Shown here piece by piece: positions 27,052-35,449 of a stretch of DNA of 64,000 nucleotides. The notes under the pieces are model-generated. The model searched no databases. It was not told the DNA's origin and was given only the letters and a program-made list of their open reading frames with translations. A program made the translations under genes and the position numbers. Source of the DNA: Herbaspirillum sp. RTI4 (GTDB lineage: Bacteria > Pseudomonadota > Gammaproteobacteria > Burkholderiales > Burkholderiaceae_D); contig NZ_JAVIWQ010000002.1 of NCBI RefSeq assembly GCF_034313965.1, positions 2,914,001 through 2,978,000 on the forward strand, written 5' to 3'. Numbering within the stretch: the first letter of the stretch is position 1; every line of letters starts with the position of its first letter.

Positions 27052-29079
27052 TCAGGGAAGCGCGTCCTGCTCGCGGAGTAACTGTTCGATTTCAAGCGCC
27101 GGTACCGGCTTGGAAAACAGGTAACCCTGCATTTCATCGCAACCGGCCGCCTTGAGGTAGGCCAGTTGCTGCCGGTTTTCCACTCCCTCAGCAATCACTT
27201 TCAATTTCAATTGCTTGGCAATACCGATGATCGCGCCGCCGATGGCGCAGTCGTTGCTGTCATCAGGAATACCGGTGGTGAAAGAACGGTCGATTTTCAG
27301 GGTATGGATAGGGAAACGCTTGAGATAGGACAGGCTGGAATAGCCGGTGCCGAAATCGTCGAGCGAAATGGTCACGCCCAGTCGGCAAATTTTTTCCATG
27401 ATGGCGATGACGTGATCGGTACGTTGCATCAGCGTGCTTTCAGTCAGCTCCAGCTCCAGCCAGTCACCTTGCAGACCGTGACGCTGCAAAGCGGCACGCA
27501 GATTGTCCGGCAACGCGCGGGTAAACTCGCGGGCGGTCACATTGATAGCGATACGCAAAGGCGGCAGGCCGGCTTTTTTCCAATCGTCCGCCTGCTGGCA
27601 GGCTGCTTCCAGCACCCATTCGCCCAACTGTGCGATGAGTCCGGTCTGCTCTGCGATGTGAATGAAATCGAAGGGTTGCAGCAAGCCACGCTCAGGGTGC
27701 TGCCAGCGCACCAGCGCTTCAACGCCGGTGATGCGGTCGGTAGACAGGCTCACCTTGGGCTGATAATGGAGCAGCAACTCATTATGTTCGATGGCGCGCA
27801 GCAAACCGGTTTCGGTGCGCAGCGACTCCAGCGCATTGCGGTTCATCTCTTCGTTGTAGTAAGCGTAACCGCCGTTGTTGTCGTTTTGCTTGGCGCGGTA
27901 CATGGCAATATCCGCCAGTCGCAGCAAGGTGGCGGTGTCGGTTGCGTCGCGCGGGTACATGCTGATACCCAGACTGGCACTGACGCGCAACTCATGCCCA
28001 TTAATGAAATAAGGCTCACTGAACAAGGCAAGGATTTTCTGCGCGATGAACCCGGCGTGATAGTCCTCATCGATGCCGAACAGTGCGATTGCAAATTCAT
28101 CGGCACCAAGACGCGCCACCACATCTTCGTCACGCACTACCTTGCGCAAGCGGCTCGCCACTTCGACCAGCATCATGTCGCCGGCCACATGGCCGAGCGT
28201 ATCGTTAATCGGTTTGAAGCGATTGAGGTCGATAAACATGATGCAGCCGTAATGCTCGTTTTGCGCTACTTCCTGCAAGGCGGTATCGACGGTGCGCATG
28301 AACAAGGTGCGATTCGGCAAGCCGGTCAGCGCATCGTAATAGGCTAACTGATGGATCAGGTTTTCGGTGTTCTTGCGCTCGGTAATGTCGTTCAGATACC
28401 CGATCAGACCGGCAGGATGTCCGTTCTGATCGCGCATGACGGACAGCGAGAGGCTGGCCCAGAATGCCTCGCCTGATTTTTTGCGACGGCGCACTTCCAT
28501 CTCGCGCCCGCCCTGCTCCAGAAAACTATCGCGCAACCATTCATCTTCCTCGTTTTCATCTTCATACAGAAAGAGAACATTGCGACCGATCGCTTCGCTG
28601 GCCTGGTAGCCGAACAATTGCTCCGCGCCCTGATTCCAGCTGATGATGAAACCCGCCTGATCCATGGTGATCACCGACTCGTGCATCTGGTTCAGGATCT
28701 GGGTCTGCTGTTCCAGCTTGGCTTCGGTTCGGTTGATGTCGCGGGTGCGATTGCGTTCTTCCTGGCGAGCCTGTAAAAAACGACCGGTAAGCATGGCGAA
28801 GGAACTCAGTCGCTCACGCTCGGCTTCATCAAAAATTTCGGGTAAACCCGGCAAGAGGTAGTGACCGAAATTGGTGCCATTACACTCAATATCGGCGATC
28901 AGATCCCAACCGTCTTGCGATAACGATGGCAGATAATATCCGGTACGACGTTGCATGAACTGATTGAGAATATCGGTCAATGCGTCTTGCAATGACGCGC
29001 CATCCAGCCGCCCGATGGCCTCCATCAGGCTCGCACAGCAAGCAATATCGTTAACATCGACGATAGCCATGGCGGTCAT
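27052..29079 (-). CDS. PAS-GGDEF-EAL cyclic-di-GMP protein with altered GGDEF motif
   Basis: 675 aa, no signal or membrane segment. The order is an N-terminal sensor-like region (1-115), a short coiled coil, a PAS domain (about 130-245, ending in DITERKNTENL), GGDEF (255-415) and EAL (430-670). The GGDEF site reads RLGADEFAIALFG, so the second Gly is Ala and cyclase activity is doubtful. The EAL domain keeps GVEALVRWQHP, ELTES, SLDDFGTGYSSLSYL, KIDRSF and AEGVE, so c-di-GMP hydrolysis is likely. The ATG at 29079 overlaps the stop of the upstream HDOD gene (ATGA). Confidence 0.9.
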   Translation of the reverse strand: MTAMAIVDVNDIACCASLMEAIGRLDGASLQDALTDILNQFMQRRTGYYLPSLSQDGWDLIADIECNGTNFGHYLLPGLPEIFDEAERERLSSFAMLTGRFLQARQEERNRTRDINRTEAKLEQQTQILNQMHESVITMDQAGFIISWNQGAEQLFGYQASEAIGRNVLFLYEDENEEDEWLRDSFLEQGGREMEVRRRKKSGEAFWASLSLSVMRDQNGHPAGLIGYLNDITERKNTENLIHQLAYYDALTGLPNRTLFMRTVDTALQEVAQNEHYGCIMFIDLNRFKPINDTLGHVAGDMMLVEVASRLRKVVRDEDVVARLGADEFAIALFGIDEDYHAGFIAQKILALFSEPYFINGHELRVSASLGISMYPRDATDTATLLRLADIAMYRAKQNDNNGGYAYYNEEMNRNALESLRTETGLLRAIEHNELLLHYQPKVSLSTDRITGVEALVRWQHPERGLLQPFDFIHIAEQTGLIAQLGEWVLEAACQQADDWKKAGLPPLRIAINVTAREFTRALPDNLRAALQRHGLQGDWLELELTESTLMQRTDHVIAIMEKICRLGVTISLDDFGTGYSSLSYLKRFPIHTLKIDRSFTTGIPDDSNDCAIGGAIIGIAKQLKLKVIAEGVENRQQLAYLKAAGCDEMQGYLFSKPVPALEIEQLLREQDALP

Positions 29080-30365
29080 GCGTCGTGACTCACTTGCGCT
29101 GCCCAGCGGTACGCACGCATCAAACAATGGCAATAGCTTTCGGCATCCAGACCGCTGCGCTCCAGGTCTTCATGGCGCAAAGGCGCGCCGCCGTATTCTG
29201 AGCGTTCTACGATATCGAGCAACTGACCAAGTCGGCCGCTGCGCTCAAGCAAGGCCTCCACCACGTCAGGCGGCATGGTGAGGGGCTGGAGAATTTCGGC
29301 CAGGCTCATGTCCAGAAGAATATTAAGCAAGGAAAACATGCCGACGATAAATGCGCGGTCTTGCTCGTCGCGGTCATATCCCAGCTCCTTGCACATGGCT
29401 TCCATCAGCCCGGCGCGCGCAGCTGCACGCGGCAGCAAAGGATTGGCGGCAATATCGTTGGGATTGCGCGCATAGAGCAACAACTGCAACCAGCGTTGCA
29501 ACTGACGACGTCCCAGAAGATTGATTGCCTGATTGAAACTGGTGACATGCGAGGAATAACCAAAGGCCGCAGAACTCACCAGTTTGAATAATTGATAAGA
29601 CAAAGCCGGATCCTGGCGCAGCAGCAATTCGATCTCGTGCGCATCGGCATCACGCGATACCAGCTCCAGCATTTTCAGCAGGCGCGCATGTGAAATTGCA
29701 TCGCGCTGCGAGGCCGTATTCGACGGGTGCAGGGCATAGTCGCCGGAAAACCAGCGGAACCCTGCCGAGCTGCACACATCCAGCCGCAACTGATCCGGCA
29801 CCTGCTCGACGATATGCGCACCGCGCAATTTTTGCAGCCAGCTCACGGCATCGGAAGAAGTTCCTGACTGGCAATGCAGCACCATGGCGCTCACATGCTT
29901 ATTTAATTCGGCACCATGAGGCGGCAGGCCATCGACAATCAGACCCAGGCCCTGCTTGTGCAGACGGTCAAATGAAGCGGATTTTTCAGCGTCTATGCAA
30001 TGGGCAACCGGCACCCGGGCAATCACTTGCTTCGGCCCCAGATGCACGCCGAAATCAGCATCGAACTGATCGGGGTCCTGTACCGGCAAAATGCAAGACA
30101 AATGGCCCAGCGCATCGGCCAGACCGAATTCATTGAAAAGACGTGTAAAGAATTCACTACCGCCTTGAGCCGGTGGTGAAACATGCAGCATCAACGCAGT
30201 CCAGTTGTAATGGATATCTGCGACAGGCTGAAAAAAAACGAGTGGAAATGCGTCCGTACTATCTTTAACAGCCATATTTTTTTCTGTCAGTGTCATGTCT
30301 TGTGGCACTGATACAGCGATCTTATTTGAGTGAACTTTGCTGAGAAATCTCGATAAATATCGCAT
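29076..30365 (-). CDS. HDOD-domain signalling protein with degenerate EAL-like N-terminus
   Basis: 429 aa in the longest frame. LVFFQPVADIHYNWTALMLHV resembles the first strand of the EAL barrel, but EAL catalytic residues are missing. Residues ~230-425 form an HDOD domain (SYQLFKLVSSAAFGYSSHVTSFNQAINLLGRRQLQRWLQLLLYA), a non-catalytic HD relative used as scaffold in c-di-GMP and two-component signalling. Starts at 30296 and 30275 are as good as 30365. Its overlap with the EAL gene suggests the two proteins act together. Confidence 0.85.
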   Translation of the reverse strand: MRYLSRFLSKVHSNKIAVSVPQDMTLTEKNMAVKDSTDAFPLVFFQPVADIHYNWTALMLHVSPPAQGGSEFFTRLFNEFGLADALGHLSCILPVQDPDQFDADFGVHLGPKQVIARVPVAHCIDAEKSASFDRLHKQGLGLIVDGLPPHGAELNKHVSAMVLHCQSGTSSDAVSWLQKLRGAHIVEQVPDQLRLDVCSSAGFRWFSGDYALHPSNTASQRDAISHARLLKMLELVSRDADAHEIELLLRQDPALSYQLFKLVSSAAFGYSSHVTSFNQAINLLGRRQLQRWLQLLLYARNPNDIAANPLLPRAAARAGLMEAMCKELGYDRDEQDRAFIVGMFSLLNILLDMSLAEILQPLTMPPDVVEALLERSGRLGQLLDIVERSEYGGAPLRHEDLERSGLDAESYCHCLMRAYRWAAQVSHDA

Positions 30366-30423
30366 CGGAAAATAAATTTTTTCTAATATAACTCATAAAT
30401 TGACTCATTACTCGCCCTTCCGA

Positions 30424-31686
30424 TCAAGTAAGAAACATTTCTTGAAGATCGTTTAAAAACCGACTGCCGAGAACGGTAGGACGTATCACTTGATGATCGC
30501 GAAATAGCAGCCCTCTGTTTTCGACAAGGTTCAGGATTTCTTGAATTGCATTGAGTGGCATGCCGGTGCGTTCGGCAAATAAATTCGGCGCAAAGCCATC
30601 GGTGAGTCGTAATGCGTTGAGCATAAATTCGAAACCCAATTCGCTGCGCGTGATCTCCGCCTCCTCCTGAACCGGCCTGCCGGCCTGCACTTGATCCAGA
30701 TATGTTTGCGGATGTTTGTAGCGCATCTGGCGCACGATGCGATGCGGAAACGAGAGTTTGGAATGCGCGCCCGCGCCGATGCCGAGGTAATCGCCGAATT
30801 GCCAGTAGTTCATATTGTGACGCGACTGCCGACCCGCTTTGGCATAGGCCGACACTTCGTAGTGGCCGTAACCTGCCGCCGCAGTGGCTTCCGCGATCAT
30901 GTCCTGCATTTCCGCACTGGCGTCGTCGTCCGGCACCTGCGGCGGATATTTGGCAAACAAGGTATTCGGTTCCAGCGTCAGATGGTAAAGCGACAGATGC
31001 GGCGGTGCATACGCCATGGCGCGCTCCAAATCCTCGCGCGCCTGCGCCAGCGATTGTCCCGGCAAGGCGTACATCAGATCGAGATTGAAATTATCGAAAT
31101 GCGTTTGGGCAATTTCCACCGCCCGCTGCGCCTGATCGCCATCATGAATCCGGCCCAAGGCTTGCAAATGCGTCGAATTAAAACTCTGAATGCCAATCGA
31201 CAGACGATTAATCCCGCTGGCGCGATACGCCTTGAATTTCTCCGCTTCAAAAGTCCCGGGATTGGCTTCCAGCGTAATTTCCGCTTCGGTGTCGAGCGGC
31301 AACAAAGTGCGCACATCCGACAGCAAGCGATCCAGTCCCGCCGCCGATAACAAACTCGGTGTACCGCCGCCGATGAAAATGGTATTGATCTTGCGGCCCC
31401 AGATTAAAGGCAGCGCCATTTCCAGATCGCTACGCAGCGCCGCCAGATAAAGTTCTTCCGGGAACCCATCCTTGACTTCATGCGAATTGAAATCGCAATA
31501 CGGACATTTTTTAACGCACCACGGAAAATGCACATATAGCGACAAGGGCGGCAAACTGCTCAGACTCAGGCTGCCCGGTTTGAGGAACGCCAGCGCCGCC
31601 TGCGCCGGGCCGTCTTCGCGATCGTGTGCGGCAAACGTGGTGCGGGAGGGGGCAATCGTGGAAACCGGCTTGATCGGAATAATCAT
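30424..31686 (-). CDS. hemW: Radical SAM heme chaperone HemW
   Basis: 420 aa. SLYVHFPWCVKKCPYCDFNSHE holds the CxxxCxxC cluster site plus the extra Cys seen in HemW-type proteins. GGGTPSLLSAAGLDRLL and GINRLSIGIQSFN are further family marks. HemW was formerly called oxygen-independent coproporphyrinogen oxidase-like; it binds heme and inserts it into target proteins. It overlaps rdgB by four bases. The extension of ~45 residues before the radical SAM core is longer than in E. coli. Confidence 0.93.
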   Translation of the reverse strand: MIIPIKPVSTIAPSRTTFAAHDREDGPAQAALAFLKPGSLSLSSLPPLSLYVHFPWCVKKCPYCDFNSHEVKDGFPEELYLAALRSDLEMALPLIWGRKINTIFIGGGTPSLLSAAGLDRLLSDVRTLLPLDTEAEITLEANPGTFEAEKFKAYRASGINRLSIGIQSFNSTHLQALGRIHDGDQAQRAVEIAQTHFDNFNLDLMYALPGQSLAQAREDLERAMAYAPPHLSLYHLTLEPNTLFAKYPPQVPDDDASAEMQDMIAEATAAAGYGHYEVSAYAKAGRQSRHNMNYWQFGDYLGIGAGAHSKLSFPHRIVRQMRYKHPQTYLDQVQAGRPVQEEAEITRSELGFEFMLNALRLTDGFAPNLFAERTGMPLNAIQEILNLVENRGLLFRDHQVIRPTVLGSRFLNDLQEMFLT

Positions 31687-32291
31687 CGCAATTTTCCGAT
31701 CAGCTCGCGCAAGGCCTGACCGCGATGCGAGACGGCATTTTTTTCAAGCGGCGACAATTGCGCCACCGTCTTGCCGTACTCCTTCACCCAAAACAAGGGA
31801 TCGTATCCAAAGCCGCCCTCACCTCGCGGTTCGGCAATGATCTCACCGCGCCAGCTTCCATCGGCAATCACCGGCTGCGGATCGTCGGCATGCCGCACAA
31901 ACACCAGCACACAGTAGTAATAAGCAGACTTGTCTTCGTGCGCCGCCAGATCGATCAAGAGCTTGCGATTATTCGCTGCATCCGATTTCGGCTCACCGGC
32001 GTAACGCGCCGACAGTACGCCGGGCGCGCCACCCAGCGCATTCACGCAGATGCCGGAATCATCGGCCAGCGCTGCCAGTCCCGTCAAACGCGCCGCATGA
32101 CGCGCCTTGGTCAGCGCGTTTTCGATGAAAGTGGCGTACGGTTCCTCGGCTTCTGGCAGATCGAATTCCGCTTGCGGGCGTACATCGAGTCCCAAAGGCG
32201 CGAGCAGTTCAGCAAATTCCGCGAGCTTGCCGCGGTTATTCGACGCCAGCACAATTTTACGGGTCAGCATGGTCGGATGAGAAATCGTCAT
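31683..32291 (-). CDS. rdgB: XTP/dITP pyrophosphatase RdgB
   Basis: 202 aa. It removes non-canonical purine nucleoside triphosphates. IVLASNNRGKLAEFAELL, ETYATFIENALTKAR-like YATFIENALTKAR, ADDSGICVNALGGAPGVLSARYAG and GEGGFGYDPLFW are the HAM1/RdgB signatures. It lies between rph and hemW on one strand with very short or overlapping junctions, a common order in betaproteobacteria. Confidence 0.95.
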   Translation of the reverse strand: MTISHPTMLTRKIVLASNNRGKLAEFAELLAPLGLDVRPQAEFDLPEAEEPYATFIENALTKARHAARLTGLAALADDSGICVNALGGAPGVLSARYAGEPKSDAANNRKLLIDLAAHEDKSAYYYCVLVFVRHADDPQPVIADGSWRGEIIAEPRGEGGFGYDPLFWVKEYGKTVAQLSPLEKNAVSHRGQALRELIGKLR

Positions 32292-32301
32292 GATTGAATG
32301 C

Positions 32302-33036
32302 TCAGAACGGCAAACCCAGCGTTTGCTTTTGCAAACGGATCAGATCGGCAATACCACCCTGCGCCAGATCGAGCAAACTATCGAGCGTGGCGCGTTCAAA
32401 GGCCACGCCTTCAGCAGTGCCCTGCACTTCGATGAAATGACCGGCCTCGTTCATCACGACGTTCATGTCGGTATCGCAACCGGAGTCTTCCGGATAGTCC
32501 AGATCCAGTACCGGCACGCCTTTGTAAACACCGACCGACACCGCCGCCACAAAATGTTTGACTGGCAGCACTTCGATGGCACCACGCGATTGCAGCAAGG
32601 AAAAAGCGTCATACGCCGCCACCATGGCACCGGTGATCGCCGCTGTGCGCGTACCGCCGTCGGCCTGAATCACATCGCAATCGAGCTGCAAGGTGCGTTC
32701 GCCGAAACCTTCGAGATCGAAAGCAGCGCGCAAAGCGCGACCGATCAGTCGCTGAATTTCCTGAGTGCGGCCAGATTGCTTGCCCTTGGCCGCTTCGCGA
32801 TCCATACGGGTATGTGTGGAGCGCGGCAACATGCCGTACTCGGCGGTCAGCCAGCCGCGTCCCTGCCCTTTCAAAAATCCGGGGACGCGATCTTCAATGC
32901 TGGCGGTGCAAATCAGCTTGGTATCACCGAATTCAACCAGCACCGAACCTTCGGCATGCCGGGTGTAGTGACGCTGCAAACGGACTTCGCGAAGTGCTGC
33001 GGCGGGACGGCCGCTGGGACGATGGCTCACTGACAT
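32302..33036 (-). CDS. rph: Ribonuclease PH
   Basis: 244 aa. A phosphate-dependent 3'-5' exoribonuclease that trims tRNA ends. [45 protein letters not shown] and [20 protein letters not shown] are typical. The ATG at 33036 starts at the family [10 protein letters not shown]; a TTG six codons upstream is also open. First gene of the rph-rdgB-hemW operon. Confidence 0.95.
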   Translation of the reverse strand: MSVSHRPSGRPAAALREVRLQRHYTRHAEGSVLVEFGDTKLICTASIEDRVPGFLKGQGRGWLTAEYGMLPRSTHTRMDREAAKGKQSGRTQEIQRLIGRALRAAFDLEGFGERTLQLDCDVIQADGGTRTAAITGAMVAAYDAFSLLQSRGAIEVLPVKHFVAAVSVGVYKGVPVLDLDYPEDSGCDTDMNVVMNEAGHFIEVQGTAEGVAFERATLDSLLDLAQGGIADLIRLQKQTLGLPF

Positions 33037-33277
33037 GGGGAATTCTTTCTGCAAGGAAGTGGCGCCGGACGCAAGTTGGCGCGGCGTAGGACAAGAGAAT
33101 TATCGACGATATGCTGAAACAAGGTGCAGCAAGGTATCGCAAGGCGCGACATGGTGACACAAAACACGCGGGAAAGAACGAATGCGGCAGGTTCGCTCAG
33201 GAAAAACGCCCGGTGTCTGCTGTTTTGAAATGAATAGCGGATGCAAGGGCAGAGGCCGATCGGCTTGCCGCCGGCCA

Positions 33278-33568
33278 TTAACTACGCACAATCCCTTTAA
33301 ACGCCGGAAACTGCGTGGCGATGCCATGGCGATCACCTGCTCGCCACATCCGTAAAAATGTCATGCCCTCTGCGCCGGCATCATCCAGCGCAAAATTCAC
33401 AGCCGCGTTGAATTGTTCGAGGTCTGGCTTGCTGACCGCAGCGCCCACATCAAAAAATTGCGCCAGCGGCGGCAGTTTTTTATTCACCAAAGGCAGATTG
33501 CCGATTTCAGTACCATCCGGCAACACCGCTTGTTGCGCCGAAAGCCAGTTTCCAGTGTCTTTATGCAT
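33278..33568 (-). CDS. Conserved-looking hypothetical protein, 96 aa
   Basis: Soluble, starting MHKDTGNWLSAQQAVLPDG with TTGGAAATC upstream. No signal peptide or motif. ALDDAGAEGMTFLRMWRAGD is the most distinctive run. I do not recognise it. It is divergent from the flavin reductase at 33735, and the codon use looks like that of the neighbouring genes, so it is probably real. Confidence 0.6.
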   Translation of the reverse strand: MHKDTGNWLSAQQAVLPDGTEIGNLPLVNKKLPPLAQFFDVGAAVSKPDLEQFNAAVNFALDDAGAEGMTFLRMWRAGDRHGIATQFPAFKGIVRS

Positions 33569-33734
33569 GTCTGATTTCCAAATAATAGTTGAGGTAAAAA
33601 AACACTCACACCATGCTACCTCTTTTAGCACGCGGATTGGCTTTGCATTTCCAATGGGACAAACTGAGGGTGATCCGGCATGCAATGGCAAATGGCCTGT
33701 AAGCTATGACCATTCATTCATCAGGAGAATCATC

Positions 33735-34346
33735 ATGTCCGACACCCACTTCTATCACCCCGAAGAAGGCCATGGATTGGCGCACGACCCCTTCAAGGCC
33801 ATCGTCGCGCCGCGCCTGATCGGCTGGATCTCGACCCGCGATGCGAAAGGCCAAGCCAATCTGGCGCCCTATAGTTTTTTCGGTGCCTTTGCCTCGTCGC
33901 CATACATCATCGGATTCTCAAGCGAAGGCTACAAGGACAGCATCCGCAATATCGAAGAGACGGGTGAATTCGTCTGGAATTTGTCTAGCCGTTCATTGGC
34001 CGAAAAAATGAATGCCACTTCTGCCCCCGTGGCGCAGGGCGTAGATGAATTCGCACTGGCCGGATTAACCGCTGCGCCGGGCAAAAACGTCAATGTGCCG
34101 CATGTCGCGGAATCGCCGGCAGCGCTGGAATGCAAACTGATTCAGATCGTCCGGCTGAAAACCATCGATGGCAAAGAAATGAATAACTGGCTGGCGCTGG
34201 GCCAGGTGGTCGGCGTCCACATACGACGCGAATTTTTGAAAGACGGCCTGTTCGATACCTTTGCCGCGCAACCGATCATGCGCGCCGGCTATCGCGCAGA
34301 CTATGCCGCCATCGGGGAAAAATTTGAAATGGTTCGGCCGGTGTAA
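33735..34346 (+). CDS. Flavin reductase-like domain protein
   Basis: 203 aa, FMN-binding split-barrel fold. FKAIVAPRLIGWISTRDAKGQANLAPYSFF is the family core, with APY/F at the flavin site. It belongs to the wider DIM6/NTAB group rather than to HpaC. A strong AGGAGA precedes ATG 33735; a longer frame upstream is not used. It lies next to the hpa cluster and may supply or use reduced flavin, but the link is only positional. Confidence 0.85.
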   Translation: MSDTHFYHPEEGHGLAHDPFKAIVAPRLIGWISTRDAKGQANLAPYSFFGAFASSPYIIGFSSEGYKDSIRNIEETGEFVWNLSSRSLAEKMNATSAPVAQGVDEFALAGLTAAPGKNVNVPHVAESPAALECKLIQIVRLKTIDGKEMNNWLALGQVVGVHIRREFLKDGLFDTFAAQPIMRAGYRADYAAIGEKFEMVRPV

Positions 34347-34440
34347 TACCTGGTTCAGTGCGTATTTTTAGTCGGCATCAAAAATCGTTTAAAGAACGCG
34401 CGCTTAAAGAACGCCTGATGCGCAGAAAAAACTCTTTTAT

Positions 34441-34460
34441 GACTTACGCAAAAGGCCGCT
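34441..34460. repeat. Solo half copy of the 24.4-kb inverted-repeat element
   Basis: GACTTACGCAAAAGGCCGCT is identical to the complement of the right arm of the element at 24498-24522. Only one end is present here, just after the stop of the 60-residue ORF. Confidence 0.65.
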
Positions 34461-34462
34461 CT

Positions 34463-34645
34463 TTAATGTTGCCCGACAAAACCCGGCAGCGCTTCGGCCA
34501 ACCAATCGCGTCGCGCACCGGGCCGCAGACACGGTAGCGGCTCAGGTTCTGACAGCATGCCGCTCAGCCTATCTGGCTGGATGGCAATGCCGGATGCCCA
34601 TTGGGAAACCTGAACCGGGAAAGCGCTGTTGAAATTGACGTTCAT
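34463..34645 (-). CDS. Small ORF translationally coupled to hpaC, 60 aa
   Basis: Starts at ATG 34645, overlapping the hpaC TGA by four bases, and ends 3 bp before the solo repeat at 34441-34460. It reads MNVNFNSAFPVQVSQWASG near the start and is Pro- and Leu-rich later. No family recognised. It may be a truncated gene cut by the repeat or a chance frame. Confidence 0.4.
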   Translation of the reverse strand: MNVNFNSAFPVQVSQWASGIAIQPDRLSGMLSEPEPLPCLRPGARRDWLAEALPGFVGQH

Positions 34646-35202
34646 GATGGTGTGGAATCCCTTGCTGCGGTTTGTTCGGCCGCCACCTGCTGACGCGGCA
34701 CACGATGAAACAAGCGATCGAAATACACCAGACTGTCACCGCCATCGGCATCCAAATCTATTTTTTCGATGGCGACGATCATGACGGTATGACTGCCGAC
34801 TTCTTCGGTGCTGATAATGCGTCCCTGCAAATTGGCCAGCGCGTGGCCAAGTAGGGGCAATTGCAAAATCCCTTCGCGCCAGTTTCCTGCTGCAAAACGC
34901 TGCTCCATCGGCACGCCTGTCATGCCGGCAAAATCACGGGCGTGGGATTCCTGATCGGCGCTCAGCACATTGATACACAACACGCCATTGGCTTTGAACA
35001 CGGCATTCATGGCGCTGGAGCGATTCAGGCACACCAGCACTGAGGGCGGCGTATCGCTGACTGAACAGACTGCCGTGGCAGTCATGCCGCAACGTCCGGT
35101 CTCGCCATTGCTGGTGATGATGTTGACCGCCGCACCCATGCGCGCCATGGCGTTACGGAAATCGGTTCGTGTGTTATCGGAATTGTTAGCGGTATTTTCC
35201 AT
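34642..35202 (-). CDS. hpaC: 4-hydroxyphenylacetate 3-monooxygenase, reductase component HpaC
   Basis: 186 aa flavin reductase that supplies FADH2 to HpaB using NADH. FRNAMARMGAAVNIITSNGETGRCGMTATAVCSVSDTPPSVLVCLNR is a textbook N-terminus of the family, and GSHTVMIVAIEKI is present near the end. GCAGGAGACC precedes ATG 35202. It follows hpaB after a 247-bp gap that contains a large inverted repeat. Confidence 0.94.
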   Translation of the reverse strand: MENTANNSDNTRTDFRNAMARMGAAVNIITSNGETGRCGMTATAVCSVSDTPPSVLVCLNRSSAMNAVFKANGVLCINVLSADQESHARDFAGMTGVPMEQRFAAGNWREGILQLPLLGHALANLQGRIISTEEVGSHTVMIVAIEKIDLDADGGDSLVYFDRLFHRVPRQQVAAEQTAARDSTPS

Positions 35203-35288
35203 GCGGGTCTCCTGCTTTTTGTAAGTCACACCCTCCGTTTTCAGAGAGCGCTCAGTCCGATCAGTTTTCAGCCGCTGGTGATATGTTC

Positions 35289-35440
35289 GCCCGGCGTGCC
35301 GCCGTATCCTTCGATACGGCGCTTGCGCTCCTACTCAGGACGAACGGGAGGCGGGTCAACGACTGCAGGTAAAAATATCGTACTCCGTTCGTCCTGAGTA
35401 GTCCGCAGGACGTATCGAAGGATACGGCGGCACGCCGGGC
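35289..35440. repeat. 152-bp nested inverted-repeat element between hpaB and hpaC
   Basis: The outer arms 35289-35318 and 35411-35440 are perfect 30-bp inverted copies (core CCGTATCCTTCGATACG). Inside them, 35331-35347 and 35385-35401 are perfect 17-bp inverted copies (CTACTCAGGACGAACGG). The words TTCGTCCTGAG and TATCGAAGGAT recur at 58668-58712. This is a REP/BIME-like dispersed repeat and could fold into a long hairpin in the hpaBC mRNA. Confidence 0.85.
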
Positions 35441-35449
35441 CGACAGCAA

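Noticed and set aside
27166..28347. 393-residue plus-strand frame opposite the EAL gene
   Set aside because: Antisense of conserved EAL/GGDEF sequence; no recognisable protein features.
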